A stretch of 64,000 nucleotides of DNA from Daldinia sp. FL1419 (taxonomy: Eukaryota > Ascomycota > Sordariomycetes > Xylariales > Hypoxylaceae): positions 248,001-312,000 of the forward strand of contig MU623350.1 in assembly GCA_025201765.1 (NCBI GenBank), written 5' to 3'. Below are positions 1-12,238 of the stretch, piece after piece. Below the pieces are notes generated by a model. That model saw only the letters and a list, made by a program, of their open reading frames with translations, was not told the DNA's origin and did not search any database. How positions within the stretch are numbered: the stretch's first letter is position 1; the number at the start of each line of letters is the position of its first letter. Position numbers and translations under genes: made by a program.

Positions 1-3000
1 TCATTCTCCAGCATTCTATTTGTTGCAAAGGGCGGAATCCAGCTTGTCAGCCCTTGTTTTAGAATCTACCGCCTTTCCTTATGTTTCTTGTCTTTGTGCT
101 CCTAACCTCCTATCTTTTCAACTTAGCCAATCATGGTTTAATATTTATGCAGCGTGCCGAGCCTTTTCATCGTCTAGGCAATGGCCAGCTTGCTAAATAC
201 GACGATAATAAAATAACTTCGTTGTTTTACAAAAACTGCCCCCGCCCATCTCAACTTCGCCTCCACTCTTAATTCATGACTCCGAAAACGAAAAAGAATC
301 GTGTTGCACACATATTCTCAACGTTGCCAATGATTACTTATTAGTCTACCTTTTTCCCCATTATCTTCGTAAAAATATATATATATATATATATAAATAT
401 ATAAATAAAATTAACGACCAGCTGGTCTGTGAAAATTTTACTAAAATACCGAGTAGATACTATCAATGCCTGCGCCACCACCCGATGGAGCGTCAACACT
501 ATCAATTGGTGTCTTCGTGTTCAATGAAGATCGATTTCCAACATGCAGGGCTCGCCGTTTACCGGATCATCATCCTGGCCGCGGCCCCTTATTTTGGGGC
601 TGTACCTGAGCTCTCTGCACTTGGAGCCATACAGGTGAGGCTTGGCCCAGGCCGGCCAAAATGTTACCCTCCACCCCAAGCTCCCTGCTAGCTTGTTGGA
701 AGTCCCGATATCAGAAACAATTCAGCGTCCGAACACGACCTTCTCTGACGACATATCGAAAAGGGGTCGATGGTGCTCAATGATGACGTGGCGTATATAT
801 TTCTACTTCATTTCTAACTAAAACCGTTGTCACAAAAAAGTAAAATCAACAGTCTCGTCGAGTTTGAAGAACGCGACCTGCACAATTCGAAAAAGAATCG
901 TCTCGAACGAAGCCCAGTCAATTTCGCAAGGAATGTCGCCATCATCCTTGATAATACAAACCTATCTAACCCTATCTAAGCGGCTGAGCTCTAGTTTTTA
1001 TTTAGTGGAACACAATCACCTAACATCAACTATCCAGATCTCTGATCTGGTCATTGATCCTTTCCAAAGATAGAGCAATTACTACTAGGCAAGTCAGCAC
1101 CGGCGTCTCTTATTACATACCATCAATTCACATACAAGATTTAGGTAACCTTTTCCGTACTACGGAGGATCGTATTTCGGACATCCCTTCTCACCTCAAT
1201 TTAAGCCTCGCTATGAGTGAGAATTTCCGGCCACTGGTTTTCGGCAATAATACTACTACAACAGCGCCGGCTTTCTCTTTGTTTATTTCTCGATTATATT
1301 CGTGACAAAACCAACAAGGTCAAAATGGCGATTCAAAGTCAGCTCGGCCTATTACCAACACGCACCATCACCCGCGCCGTCGTCTAGTTAGTGACTTGCG
1401 TCTGGTAAGGTTAGCTAAGAATAGCATCAACGCATAAACGCGATCTACCCAATAGGGACCCCTGCAGGGTTCACGCCTGCCCGCTGGTTACCAGTCATGT
1501 AGCATTGCCGGCAACCCACCACTCTGATGTCAGATTGACAGGGTAGAAGCTGCTTGGTGAATTTATCCCGGAGGCCTACAGTTCGTAGAAGTCCGAACGA
1601 CATCTCTCCCAACACGACACGTGGTAGTATCGCATCTACTTAATCTAGTTGATTGGAGATCTCGTTACGCGCAACGCCATCTAATAAGCAAATTTTATCA
1701 CGAAGTTGTACAGCATATCTGCGATCAGAATAATTTATTAGTCGCAATTGTAACCTCATAGTTTGCAAAGCTATTTACGTGCTCTATACGATTCATGCAG
1801 ATGGAAACCGGATTCATATCTTCTTCAGTTAGCTAGGTTAGTAACTTTAGGATCAATTACTCCAGCAACTGGTAATAAAGTCATCCACAGGTATTCTTAT
1901 CTCACACTCTCGTGATCTTTTACCAATTTGAAATTTGTCCGGCGCGAGTCTACTTATATAGTTCTCAAACATGACTAGGTTAGCATATTTCCAATATGAT
2001 CATAACTACCTAGGTAGCTAGATAGCTAGATAGCTCTCTACGCTAGGGAGAACCCGTCTCTATGTCTCAGTACTTTTTACGACCCCACAAGAAGTTACGA
2101 ATTGGAGCTTTCATTCAAAAATACGTAGTATCAGCGTTTAATCCAGGTGTTCGGTTTTAATGCCGCAAAGTCAAGGTTTGATATGGCCAGATGGCTTAAT
2201 TAAGGCTATGCTATAAGAAGCTCTTCTAATAAGAGGTAACTTCCCCAACCTTCAAAACCAAGTTGGTAAGAGGTTCATCATATGCATACATATGGATCCG
2301 AGGCTGAGCTGGCCAATCCATGGGACCATTGGTCCTACACTTACACATTCTCACCCATGTATTTCCTCAGCCCTACAATCCTATCTGTCTAGGGACGTAT
2401 ATTTTATCCAATAGGCACCTTGGTTCTATCAGCTCGTTGGACTTGAAAATCTTATCTACATATGACCTTGGTAAACGGAAGTGCCCTTACAGCGGGCTTA
2501 AATTGTCTGCCTGTGGGGGTCATATAGGCGAATCCAGGACTCTTCCCCCTTGTTATCTCCATTTGAATATGTAGACTAGGTCAAGTCAGCATTAAGAGAC
2601 GTATCAACCCTCCAACGTTTACCTAACCATAACAGGTTGGCGGTCCTGGTCCTTAAGCGGAGACTGATGATAGCTATAGTACTTCAGGTTAGACTTTGGC
2701 CAGATATCACATAGGTATGAAGATTTACCTCTGATTCTAGAACGGGTATACCTTTCTTTAGAGTTCCCACCCAGACTTCCCGTTTCGTAGACAAAGCTTA
2801 CAGAAGCTGCGGAGACTCCACTTGCTGATTGCTTCATGCGGACTACCATGTAACTCTACTCACCGCTTTTGTTGATATTACCTACTTCAAGAAACACAGG
2901 TTAGATAGCTTATCAAGCTCTAGTCGTGAGGTGTCGTGGACTTGTGATTGCCTATTAGGTTTACTCGTGTGAAGTGTTATATTTACACCTAGCGTACGAC

Positions 3001-4360
3001 TTAGAATACGATTGAGAAGCTATTACTACACCAACTCTATAGAGTAAACGATACCGCATTAGTGTTTCCGGGCGTTTAACTCCGCTTCGACGAATAAACC
3101 GTATCCTTTGGCATCTAACAGCCGCAACAACCTTGGCGTGAATATCAATAGTGGATTCGGCAAAGAGAACCAAGGTCTCCCAGAAGATAACCCCCTTTCT
3201 ATCATGACTACAATCGCTGCATGGTACTAAATCCGGTCTCTAGCATAGGATATAAGTTCTCCAAAGCCCCTACCCCAGACGATCTCCCGTCGCATAAGCA
3301 CTATACTCTAGGTCAGAGATGGCAGTCCTGATCACTCCATGTTTAGCCTCCAGGTGCTGTAAGATGACCCTTGGGTTTCACTATACGGGGGTAAGAGGTA
3401 CCGCGGCTGTCGATCAAGTGCCCGTTTTAAGAATAAGTGCTTCAGTGGGACGGCCTTGGGGTAGGTAGTGGAAGGTAATAGGTGCCTGGGATAAGTTTGA
3501 CGGGACGATTCTAACCTGGAAACTCCGGACACGAAAATAGCAAGGTGATGCGTAGTTTTAGAAAATCATGTGGCATTAAGACAACATAAAGCGATCGAAA
3601 TCTGATAACTGTAGCGGTTTCGTATAGTTATATAAAAACTATTGAACTCTAAGTACGAGTACGCGCAACCCTGTATAAGACTTACGGAAGCCTGCGAGTA
3701 TGTCCATTAACGGCGACTCATAGATGGAAACACACCCGGGCGTGCTTGATACTAATAGTCCTTATGGCAACACTCGTTAAGGTTCCCCTAAACCTAGATA
3801 CCTGGTAAATTAACTATACGACATATTATAGTTGAATAGATCGACCACTATCATACTTGTTATCAGGTCGGATTAGGAGTTCAAGGCGACCCCCCTAAGG
3901 GATTTTAATAGCCTTTAGGAGAATCCTCTCCTATAGTATAAGCAAAGAAGCCAAACCCAATCGAGCTCTTAGATATCGTCCTAACCCTCTACTAATCAGC
4001 CAACACTCTATATCGAAGGGGATATCTCAATATACCAGGCAACTAAGAAAAGAAAAAGGGAGCAAACACAGTAGCAAATTCATAAGATCGTATTGTCGAT
4101 CATATTATTAGCGAGGCCAGCAGGAGATCTCGCCTACTGTCTACGTATTTGATAATGGTACACCGAGGACTTGAGTCTACCTAAGTAGTTGGCCAAATTT
4201 CAGAATTCCACCTAACTATGCGGAAATACGTGGATAAGGATAGCCACTAACTACTGATAATGCCTCGCGATGTGTTGTCTGGCTTTGTTTCCTTAACCCA
4301 TTGTCAGGGGAGCACCTGCGCCGCTAGCTGAATACCCTCCGGATCCTAGCTATGCCCGCC
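1..4360. other. Gene-free stretch at the left edge
   Basis: I find no convincing gene here. Open frames are short, have no recognisable motif and do not join through plausible introns. Base composition is ordinary, not RIP-like. Several minus-strand frames between about 2600 and 3530 have coding-like composition but stops between them, so they could be remains of a very old decayed gene or transposon; I cannot name a family. An AT dinucleotide run lies near 375-395. Confidence 0.6.
375..395. repeat. (AT)n microsatellite
   Basis: Uninterrupted AT dinucleotide run of about ten units inside a wider A/T-rich patch (about 370-410). Confidence 0.9.
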
Positions 4361-5753
4361 TCATAGCTTCTGGTACTCTAGTTTGCCTTCCAATTTCTTC
4401 GCCTCCGCTAATTTGCGGACAGCCTTGTTGAAATCATCCTGGTTGACGGCGTCTCGGTAGGCTTTAATAGCGAATAGACCGCTATAAAATAAAGTTAGTA
4501 TTTCTCTCCCATGTAGTATATTCTACCTAACCGGGGCTGTAAGACTTACGCTTCCGTAACCACGTTTCGTAAATCGGCTCCATTCAGACCGTCGCTCATC
4601 TTGACTACGCTCTCAAAGTCGATGTCACCTTCAGTGACGACGCTCTGGGCGTGGATCTTGAGAATCTCAAGACGACCGACTTCATTCGGGAGCGGAATCT
4701 CGATCTTACGGTCGAGACGACCGGCACGCAGTAACGCAGGATCTAGAGTATCGGGTCGGTTCGTGGCCATAATAATCTTGGTCTTGCCCAAGTAGTCGAA
4801 ACCGTCTAACTGGTTGAGCAGCTCCATCAGTGTGCGCTGGATTTCTCGATCTGCACTGGTGCCTTCTGAGAATCGGCGACCACCGATGGCGTCGATCTCG
4901 TCCATAAAGATGATGCAAGGTTCGTGTTCCTTGGCGTATCCGAACATTTCTCGTATAAGTCGCGCGGACTCACCGATGTACTTGTCGACGATAGCTGAAG
5001 AAACGACTATAAACGGGTATGTTAGCCAAAGCGGACATAGTCGTGGAATATGGAATGGAAACTTTATATACATACCTTTTAAGAAATTTGTTTCTAGACT
5101 GCTGGCTACGGCCCTTGCCAACAACGTCTTTCCTGTACCGGGAGGTCCATATAGCAACACACCCTTGGGCGGCTTAATGCCCACCCTTAGAAACAGTTCC
5201 GGGTTCTTTAGTGGCAACTCGATAACCTCACGTAACTCTCGGATCTGGTCGTTGAGACCACCAATACCTGCAAAAGAAACCTGGCCGGGATCTTCCAGGG
5301 ACATGTTGTAGACGAGAGGGTCGACTTCTCGGGGTAGCATTCGCATGATTGTGAGAGTCGTCATATCGAGCGCTACACGGGTTCCTTGCTTTAATTTGGC
5401 CTTGTCGACCTTTGATCTGCACCCAACGACATATCGAGGACCCGAAGACGCCTTGACAATAACTATAATAACGAAGTCAGGTTAGCACATCTTTCCCACC
5501 TGGAATTCCAAGGAGGTTGGGTTGGTGGCGGCAGTGACGTACATCTTTCTTCGTCAAGCTGCTTTAGGACTTCACCGATAATTTGCCCGACACTTTGTAG
5601 AGCCTTGATGTTTTCTTCCGTCTGGTTGAACTCCTTCTCTAATCCCTTGATCTCTAGGCGCAAAGCCTTAAGCTTGGATTCCCACTCTCGCGATTCGATG
5701 AGCTTGGCTCGGAGCGCTTGGAGCGCATGCTCCCGTTCTTGGTCCGAGGCCAT
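4361..5753 (-). CDS. RPT4: 26S proteasome regulatory ATPase Rpt4
   Basis: One of six AAA+ ATPases in the base of the 19S regulatory particle; it unfolds ubiquitinated substrates and feeds them into the 20S core in nucleus and cytosol. Exons read as 5753-5543, 5462-5076, 5006-4550 and 4481-4361; these join in frame to 391 aa, the usual Rpt4 length. An N-terminal coiled coil (about 1-70) is followed by the OB region (FIVKASSGPRYVVGC), Walker A GPPGTGKT, Walker B IIFMDEIDAIGG, sensor 1 (MATNRPDTLDPALL) and arginine-finger segment, and the C-terminus LEYQKL. Donors are GTACGT, GTATGT and GTAAGT. The wording LPREVDPLVYNM and the LEYQKL tail favour Rpt4 over the other Rpt paralogues. It is the first of two tandem minus-strand genes. 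Confidence 0.95.
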
Positions 5754-6709
5754 GGTCTGTGTTGATGATACGAATTCGGAAAGGTATTAAGGGATAATAA
5801 TAAATGGTAGGGCACTGGGTTAGTATTTCCGTCGGAAAAAAACAAGTTTATATCTTTTACTTGTCGAGAATGGATTTGGATTGCGTCGTGTAGAGAATCG
5901 GGATGGATTTGCGGATGGAAAGTTAATTAGATGGAGCTAAACAACGAGGCCGTTAAGCCGTGCTTGCTTGCTGGTTAGTACTAAGCTGATGAAGCTTCCG
6001 TTTGCCTGGTCGGGCTTGCCAAATTTGGACCCACTACGTAGTACCAAGCCGAACTTCTACCGTGCACTACCTAGGTACCTACGTCTTCCATGTAATAGGT
6101 ACCTATGTTCTTCATATGGATGGACCTGACATACTGAATTTATTACATAATACACACTCACATGGATGTGTTTTCGGTATTATTGAGGTACGTATGAAAG
6201 AAAATGTACTTAATTATATGCCCCATGACGACCTTCTCCCAATGTTAACCCTTTACATGCCATGTGATAACCTCTCCCCTTAATATTAACAAGATACAAA
6301 TAGTGATTATAATACATGTATAATACCAACGATGAATGAATTGGGAATGTTCTCTTCCCATTGCTCCAAAGGCCAAGGTATTGTATATCTCAAAACTTAG
6401 CTAAATACATAAAAAGCTATCTGCTAGAATGGAAGTGAATTAGAAATGTAAAGCTTGATCGTTCATTAAAACTTATCCTGCAATTCGAACCTTTCGAGGA
6501 TCAAAAGAATACAGTGCAGCCAATACTATGCTTTCTGGGGTATATGGTGTAAATCGTGATGCAGCAGCGTCCTCGTTACCTACATATTGTAGCATGGTTA
6601 CCAGCAACTAAGCTGATACAGTGTTTCTGCAAAGTCCCGTCTCCGGGACTCTCTGTAGAACATCATAAGCGTGAATTCATAAAAAAAGAAATTTTAAGAA
6701 AAACCCCTC
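5754..6709. other. Intergenic, RPT4 upstream region
   Basis: No gene seen. It holds the RPT4 promoter side and the 3' flank of the next minus-strand gene. Near 6068-6107 there are clustered copies of the GGTACCTA word seen in most intergenic regions of this window. Confidence 0.6.
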
Positions 6710-8278
6710 TCATTGGGATTCTGCTTCTGCTTCCGCTTCCGCTTCCGCCTTCTGCCACTCGGTTGTGATCTCCTCTCGCACCGTCCGACACCATTTCCAG
6801 ATTGCTGCCTCGAAGTCTATCCATACTTGAGGATCAGTATTGTAGACCACTCCCATGACGTCTACTTTTAGCATCACTTCGTATCGGAGTTCGGCTGCTT
6901 TAATCCAGTACCGTAAGTTGTCTGCACATCGATATGGCTTTTGCGTATCCGTATGAAAGGCCCCGATAGCACCAAAACGTCGCCGTGACTTCTTGACTGC
7001 TGTGTTATGAAGTCTGACAAGCTTAAGGCCATTCTGCAGGCTCTCCAAGAACGGAGTCGGCAGTTCTGTCGCCTCGCTAGCAGGCGTCCATGGAGGTAAT
7101 GGTTCTGTGTCAGAGTCGATCGAGCCCAAAAACGCAATCTCGCGCTCGATTTCCCTTCCTGTCCAGTCACCCTTTATCCACGTCCAACTAGCTCTTTCAG
7201 CACGTTCTGCCTTCTCTATCTCTTCCTCTTTTCTAAGCATAGTGCGGATGCTTTCAATCCATGAAGCCATCGTCTTGTGTTCTTCGCCACGAGGACCGCC
7301 TGCGAAACACCTAGTTGCCATATGCTTCAGTACCTCCATGACGGAAAGTAGCTCCGAACGTATCTCTTTTTCAGACTTGATAGAGTCTAAACGGTCTGGA
7401 TGCTCGTGCGCCGTGTAGTAAATTTTTGCAGCACGGATAGCCAGGGTCATCACGTCGAGTAATTGGACTCCTTGGACTTCGTACATAGTTTGGGTCGGCT
7501 TGGGCTTCGAGTTGCCCACTATCGGGGTCGCCTCCGTAAGTGTTTTTGAGGCATTATCCAGCGCCTTGGTCAGGTCTGCTTTTAGCTCCTCGATCGTAGG
7601 GGGTCTAGGAATATGTTTCTCCCGATGAATATAGGTACTTGTAGTCGGCGGCAAGACATCAAAATCCGGTTCTTCGAAATCATCCCAATAAAACCCATCT
7701 GGATCTTCTGTGGGTGACTCAACCATGATACCGTTACTGAGATTCTGAGCACCGAGGTCCGGGCTGCTGCCCATCGAGGCGTAGGAAGAGTCCACATCTG
7801 AGCCAGAAGTTTTCTGGTTCAACACAGCAGCGGGATCTAACTGCGACAAGTCCAAGGTGGCCCTTGGGTGTCTTTTTCTTGCCAGCTGGCCTCCCTTTCC
7901 ATCTAATAGCCCCGTTCTTGCGAAATAGTATTGAAGATGGGATATACTTCCTAAACTCAGGACACTCTCCCGGTGCCTTGCACTGCTAGCAAAGTCTGTC
8001 CCTTGCGGTTTTGTAAAACCGCGCCTCTTCAGTGGTCTGTCCAAGCTTATCGTGGACAAGCGCGACGAAGCGTAGCTTGAAGAAGACAATCTAGACGTAT
8101 CACTAACTAGTGAATCTCTATATGAGCCATCGGCACTTGAGGCGCGAGAGGCAGATGAGGTGGTCGAGAGACAGCGAGCCGAGTCTGCCCTATTGGAACC
8201 TATGGCGGGACCGGGAGTTCTCTCGGGAGAGGGGGAGTCGCGGCGAAAGGTTGGTCGCTCGTTCTGGTTAGTTGCCAT
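6710..8278 (-). CDS. Hypothetical protein, 522 aa, Ser-rich N-terminus
   Basis: A single intronless frame whose length and composition make it very likely a real gene, but I do not recognise the family. Residues 1-130 are Ser/Arg-rich and probably disordered (SARCLSTTSSASRASSADG; RLSSSSYASSRLSTISLDR). The middle is acidic and Pro-rich (EDPDGFYWDDFEEPDFDVLP). From about residue 230 to the end the protein looks folded and mainly helical, with conserved-looking aromatic positions (WTWIKGDW; VWIDFEAAIWKWCRTVREE). It ends in an AEAEAEAEAE run encoded by a GGAAGC-type hexamer repeat. No signal peptide or membrane segment. The start at 8278 is the first ATG of the frame. It lies head-to-tail upstream of RPT4; no functional link is implied. 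Confidence 0.75.
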   Translation of the reverse strand: MATNQNERPTFRRDSPSPERTPGPAIGSNRADSARCLSTTSSASRASSADGSYRDSLVSDTSRLSSSSYASSRLSTISLDRPLKRRGFTKPQGTDFASSARHRESVLSLGSISHLQYYFARTGLLDGKGGQLARKRHPRATLDLSQLDPAAVLNQKTSGSDVDSSYASMGSSPDLGAQNLSNGIMVESPTEDPDGFYWDDFEEPDFDVLPPTTSTYIHREKHIPRPPTIEELKADLTKALDNASKTLTEATPIVGNSKPKPTQTMYEVQGVQLLDVMTLAIRAAKIYYTAHEHPDRLDSIKSEKEIRSELLSVMEVLKHMATRCFAGGPRGEEHKTMASWIESIRTMLRKEEEIEKAERAERASWTWIKGDWTGREIEREIAFLGSIDSDTEPLPPWTPASEATELPTPFLESLQNGLKLVRLHNTAVKKSRRRFGAIGAFHTDTQKPYRCADNLRYWIKAAELRYEVMLKVDVMGVVYNTDPQVWIDFEAAIWKWCRTVREEITTEWQKAEAEAEAEAESQ

Positions 8279-11200
8279 GATTGATGTTCTGAAATATGGG
8301 GATTTAGTAATGTTGGCTGGGGAAGACAGCAGTTTAAATATAGTAGCTGCGTCGTTGATCGAATCGTGGAGGAGTTTTCGATATGAGAATGGAAAGGCGA
8401 AAAAACGAAAGGCGGAGAGCGCAGGGCCTAAAGAGAGCGTGGGCCAAGGCTGTTCAACAGCGTCGGGTTAGATTTGGTTATAAATGCGAAATGCGAAATG
8501 TGAATTTGTGAAATTCGGGACAAAAAAAGAGGGCGTTGCCTGATGGTCGAATGAGCTTGTGCAACTATTTGCGCCTATTGCATTCTATTGCCTTTGTTGT
8601 ATCCACGAAAGAGATCCACGAGGAAAATATTCACGAGAAATATCCACGATAGATATGAAAAGAATGTAAATAATATGAAACGAGAGATGTTGATTACTTT
8701 GGAATCATGCGTCGGGGAATAAGGATTAGACAAATCGCACACCAGTGGCCGTTTCCCGTTTTTTTTTTACCCCCCATGAAGAGATCAATTAAGGCAACTG
8801 GGCAATTAAGGAATATCTTACCTTACCTACTTCTTGCCTAGCGTTACCCATTTATCTTAGCCTACTTATCCTAGTTTCCAGCTTTAGGTACCTATGTAGA
8901 TATCCAGGAAAGGTGTATCCAGCACATCCGTAAGGAAGTGGGACTTCGGGGAAGGAACCAGGGGCCATATGATTATGTATGACCATATACATGTAGATGG
9001 AAGATTATGTGTATGTACAATTGTCTTTTTAGTAAGGTGGTTCGGGTACACTACTTTATTCGCGTCAAACCGGTCCTCGGCTTAGTGGAGACGCGTAAAA
9101 CAAAATGGATATCTTCCATGTTATCCAATACGCCTTTTTACCCTTTACCCCTTTTTTATGCTCTTACAATATAATGTAGCACTAATCTTCTCTTATTTAA
9201 GTTACTAACCTTAGTAACTTTCTAAATATCATCACTCCCAACTTCAGACTCTTTATGTAGTTTCAAATGGATTAATTAATACAAAGGCGATCGTGCCTCA
9301 TTTTGTGCAGCATAGTTTGCACATGTTGCTCAACCGGCTTTAGTTACAGTGTACCTAATCGAAGACGGTGCGGTGCGTTGGTCTGTACTTTGTGAGTATT
9401 GGCTGGGCAACAAGATTTAATTACATTCTTACGAACGTTATGAGGTACTCTAATATTACGGATCCCCCCTTTCTCCTTTAATTACAATGGTTTAGGGGGG
9501 GGTTCTTGTCGAGATGCCTTACTCGTCACATAGTTATATCCAATACTTTTGTTTTCTACGTCAAACGTAGAGCACATCTCTTATTATATTCAAGTAGTAG
9601 TATCATCCCATTGCTCAATTACCCCGCGGATACCGCGAATAGCGTATAGACAGCTGTCAGTCCTGCAGCAAGATAATGCATAATGCGCGTGATGGCGCTT
9701 CTAGAAGCCGGGGGGGGATATATACATAGGTATGTATTCTGTCCTCTAACAACCAAATTTACCCCTAGGCTAAGAGTTAATTATAACTAGGTGCATTCTA
9801 TTCGAGATTCCCTATGATGACGTAAAGTCTGAGGTAGCCATGCACGAGGTATCTCGTATGTTATGTGATCTTGTATAGAATGGATCTTCATTAACCTAGT
9901 ATCATTAGATACCTAATTATATGCAGTACGGATCCGTACATTATATCTACCTAGGTATGTACTTACATCCTACTTATTCATCCTTCATGAACCTCATCGC
10001 TTCATGAATAGTTATATTCGAAATGCTTATGAATTACTATGCTCATTTCATATCCTCATTTTAATGGAAGTCTGTAGCGTCGTAATATTCATTTTCCATC
10101 TTCCCCGATCCTGGGAAAGGTGGTCCTTGCGGTCCTAGCTATCCTAACCAACGGTTCCATGAGCCTTATCCCAACCCATGTGGCACGCTTGGGGTTTACT
10201 GTGCACGAGACACTTTTAGATATTTTTATTTAATATTTGCTATCATATTGGTTACAAGGGACGGGTAGTAAGATCTTTAACCAAATGACAAGGCGGCATA
10301 AAAGGACAGATTCGATACTGGATGGGGAAGGCATTACGATGATACTGCGCATGCTAATCGGACCCGTCGCCTTTATAAATTGGAAAGTCGTTGACTTTGT
10401 GGATGATGGGCTTTAGATAGGTAGGTAGTCAGTGTCAAAGATCCGCAAAGATAAAAAAAAAAAAAAACCCAAACCCGAAAAAACAAGCTGACGTTATGAA
10501 TCCCCCACTGATTTCCTCGTTATGTAGGTAGGTAGGTATGCACTACCTTAAATCACCGTCTTTAGCTAGGCTGACGAGTTGCTAGGATGCTCTCGGAGGT
10601 GTAGACGATGTACTTTAGGATCGTGGAGAGAGGCGAGATTATCAGCGACTGGATATAACGAATAAATGGCTGCTATCCTAGGAGGGGAGAGAGAAAAGTT
10701 TCAAGTTGCCTTGCTGACTGACAAATATTAATTAAACCAAAGGAAGTCTCGGGTTCAGAAGACAATATTGCTTCTTTTCATTTTTTTTAAAACTAGCCCT
10801 GCCTCTCCCTTTTTGTGATTCTCTATGCGTTGTTATTCTTATTTTACATTGTATTAGTACTATATGCATCACGCATTGTATGTTAATATCCAATTGACTA
10901 CCTACCTAGTTTATGGCAGATGCGTGAATCGTTGCTTTTTTGCTCAGTCTGACCGAATGCAACGATCCGAGACAACCAGGGTAACTAAAGGTGGCTTGGA
11001 AGTTAGGCCGGTTGGTTTTGGGTATTGACATCTTTTGGACACAGACGAAGAAAAAAAACAGTCATCTCTCTTTACCTTTATTTTCGGATTACGACGCGTC
11101 TTCAAGGCCCTTACATTCACCAATAATCAAACAAAACGTTTAACCATTCGTTCTACTCTTTCAACCTGCAGCTGCGACACGAACTCGATAAAAACATAGT

Positions 11201-12238
11201 CAGCAATACCAAAAACTAGCGTCGTATTTGCTATCAAAGTACCTAGGTAGTCAAAGGTAACCCAAAGTGATTGGCCCTCTTCTTTCGACCCGGATAGAAT
11301 CATCGAGGACTTTTCGATCGCTTCGGATAGGCTCGAGGACAGTTGTTTTAAAAAGAATACGGACCAATTACCGACAGTGGTGAATTCCCAATATACGCCG
11401 GAATTGGTTCGACCCACCGGACCCTCAGAATTGGAAGTCATTAGACGGCGGCCTGATAGCCTGGTTGGAAGCTTTTCGCACGTCCTTAACTTGTGCTAAG
11501 CAAGCAGGCTAAGGTTGCTGCTTAAAAGCTGCTAGGTGTTACATACATATTGTACACCATAAAGGTCATAGGTCATATAACATTTGAAGGAGATATGAGG
11601 TAGGTACCTACATCATTCTGAAAGGGGGAGGTACTTCTATGCACATTACATTTGGAGTACCTTAAAATTTTCATTGCGATTAAATCATTATTGGTTGTAG
11701 CAACTCATCGCATGTGCTAGGTACCATTTCTACCTTTTATTCGCTACAAAGTTACATCTAACTTACAAGGTTTAAGGTAGGCGAACAAGATTTGAGAATT
11801 GAAGAAGCAACGAAACGGCATAAAAGCGTCTTCTATCAAATGTGTCTTCTTGTACTTAATTTGTGACGAGTACATTGAATCCGCAGCACCCCCACACCCA
11901 ATCAAGCCTACAAGGCCTGTACGACTCCGCCGACACGCCAATTCCTCCTCGTCCCGACCACGTTACGTGTACCTAATTCCATCCCAGAAAAAAAATAGGA
12001 GATCATCCTGTAGCTGCAGAAAAAAAAAAAAAAAAACAAGGAGCCCATCGCCTATGTCTGTGCAGCTGCAGCAGCAGTAAGGAAGTGGGCAACAACACAG
12101 ACTGCTGCCTCAAACTAAGACGCTAGAGAAACGGAAGGGTGTTAAGGGTTAAGAGATCCCGAACAAGGGAAAAATAAGGTGATAAGAAAAGTGATATATA
12201 CATTTTTTCCAAGGCACTTTAACACTTTATATCGGTAA
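8279..12238. other. Long intergenic region before KAR9
   Basis: About 4 kb between diverging genes. Apart from one weak 104-codon frame (listed separately) I see no gene. It contains homopolymer tracts (A near 10453-10467 and 12020-12036), G/C runs (near 9485 and 9710) and many TAGGTA/GGTACCTA words. The last few hundred bases should hold the KAR9 promoter. Confidence 0.6.
11127..11441 (-). CDS. Possible small hypothetical protein, 104 aa
   Basis: An isolated frame starting with ATG and ending TTTGTTTGA. The translation has a mixed, plausible composition with a hydrophobic segment (LGTLIANTTLVFGIADYVF) but no recognised motif. Against it: the frame contains CTACCTAGGTAC, the word otherwise confined to intergenic DNA here, and codon use shows no clear bias. 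It may be chance. Confidence 0.25.
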   Translation of the reverse strand: MTSNSEGPVGRTNSGVYWEFTTVGNWSVFFLKQLSSSLSEAIEKSSMILSGSKEEGQSLWVTFDYLGTLIANTTLVFGIADYVFIEFVSQLQVERVERMVKRFV

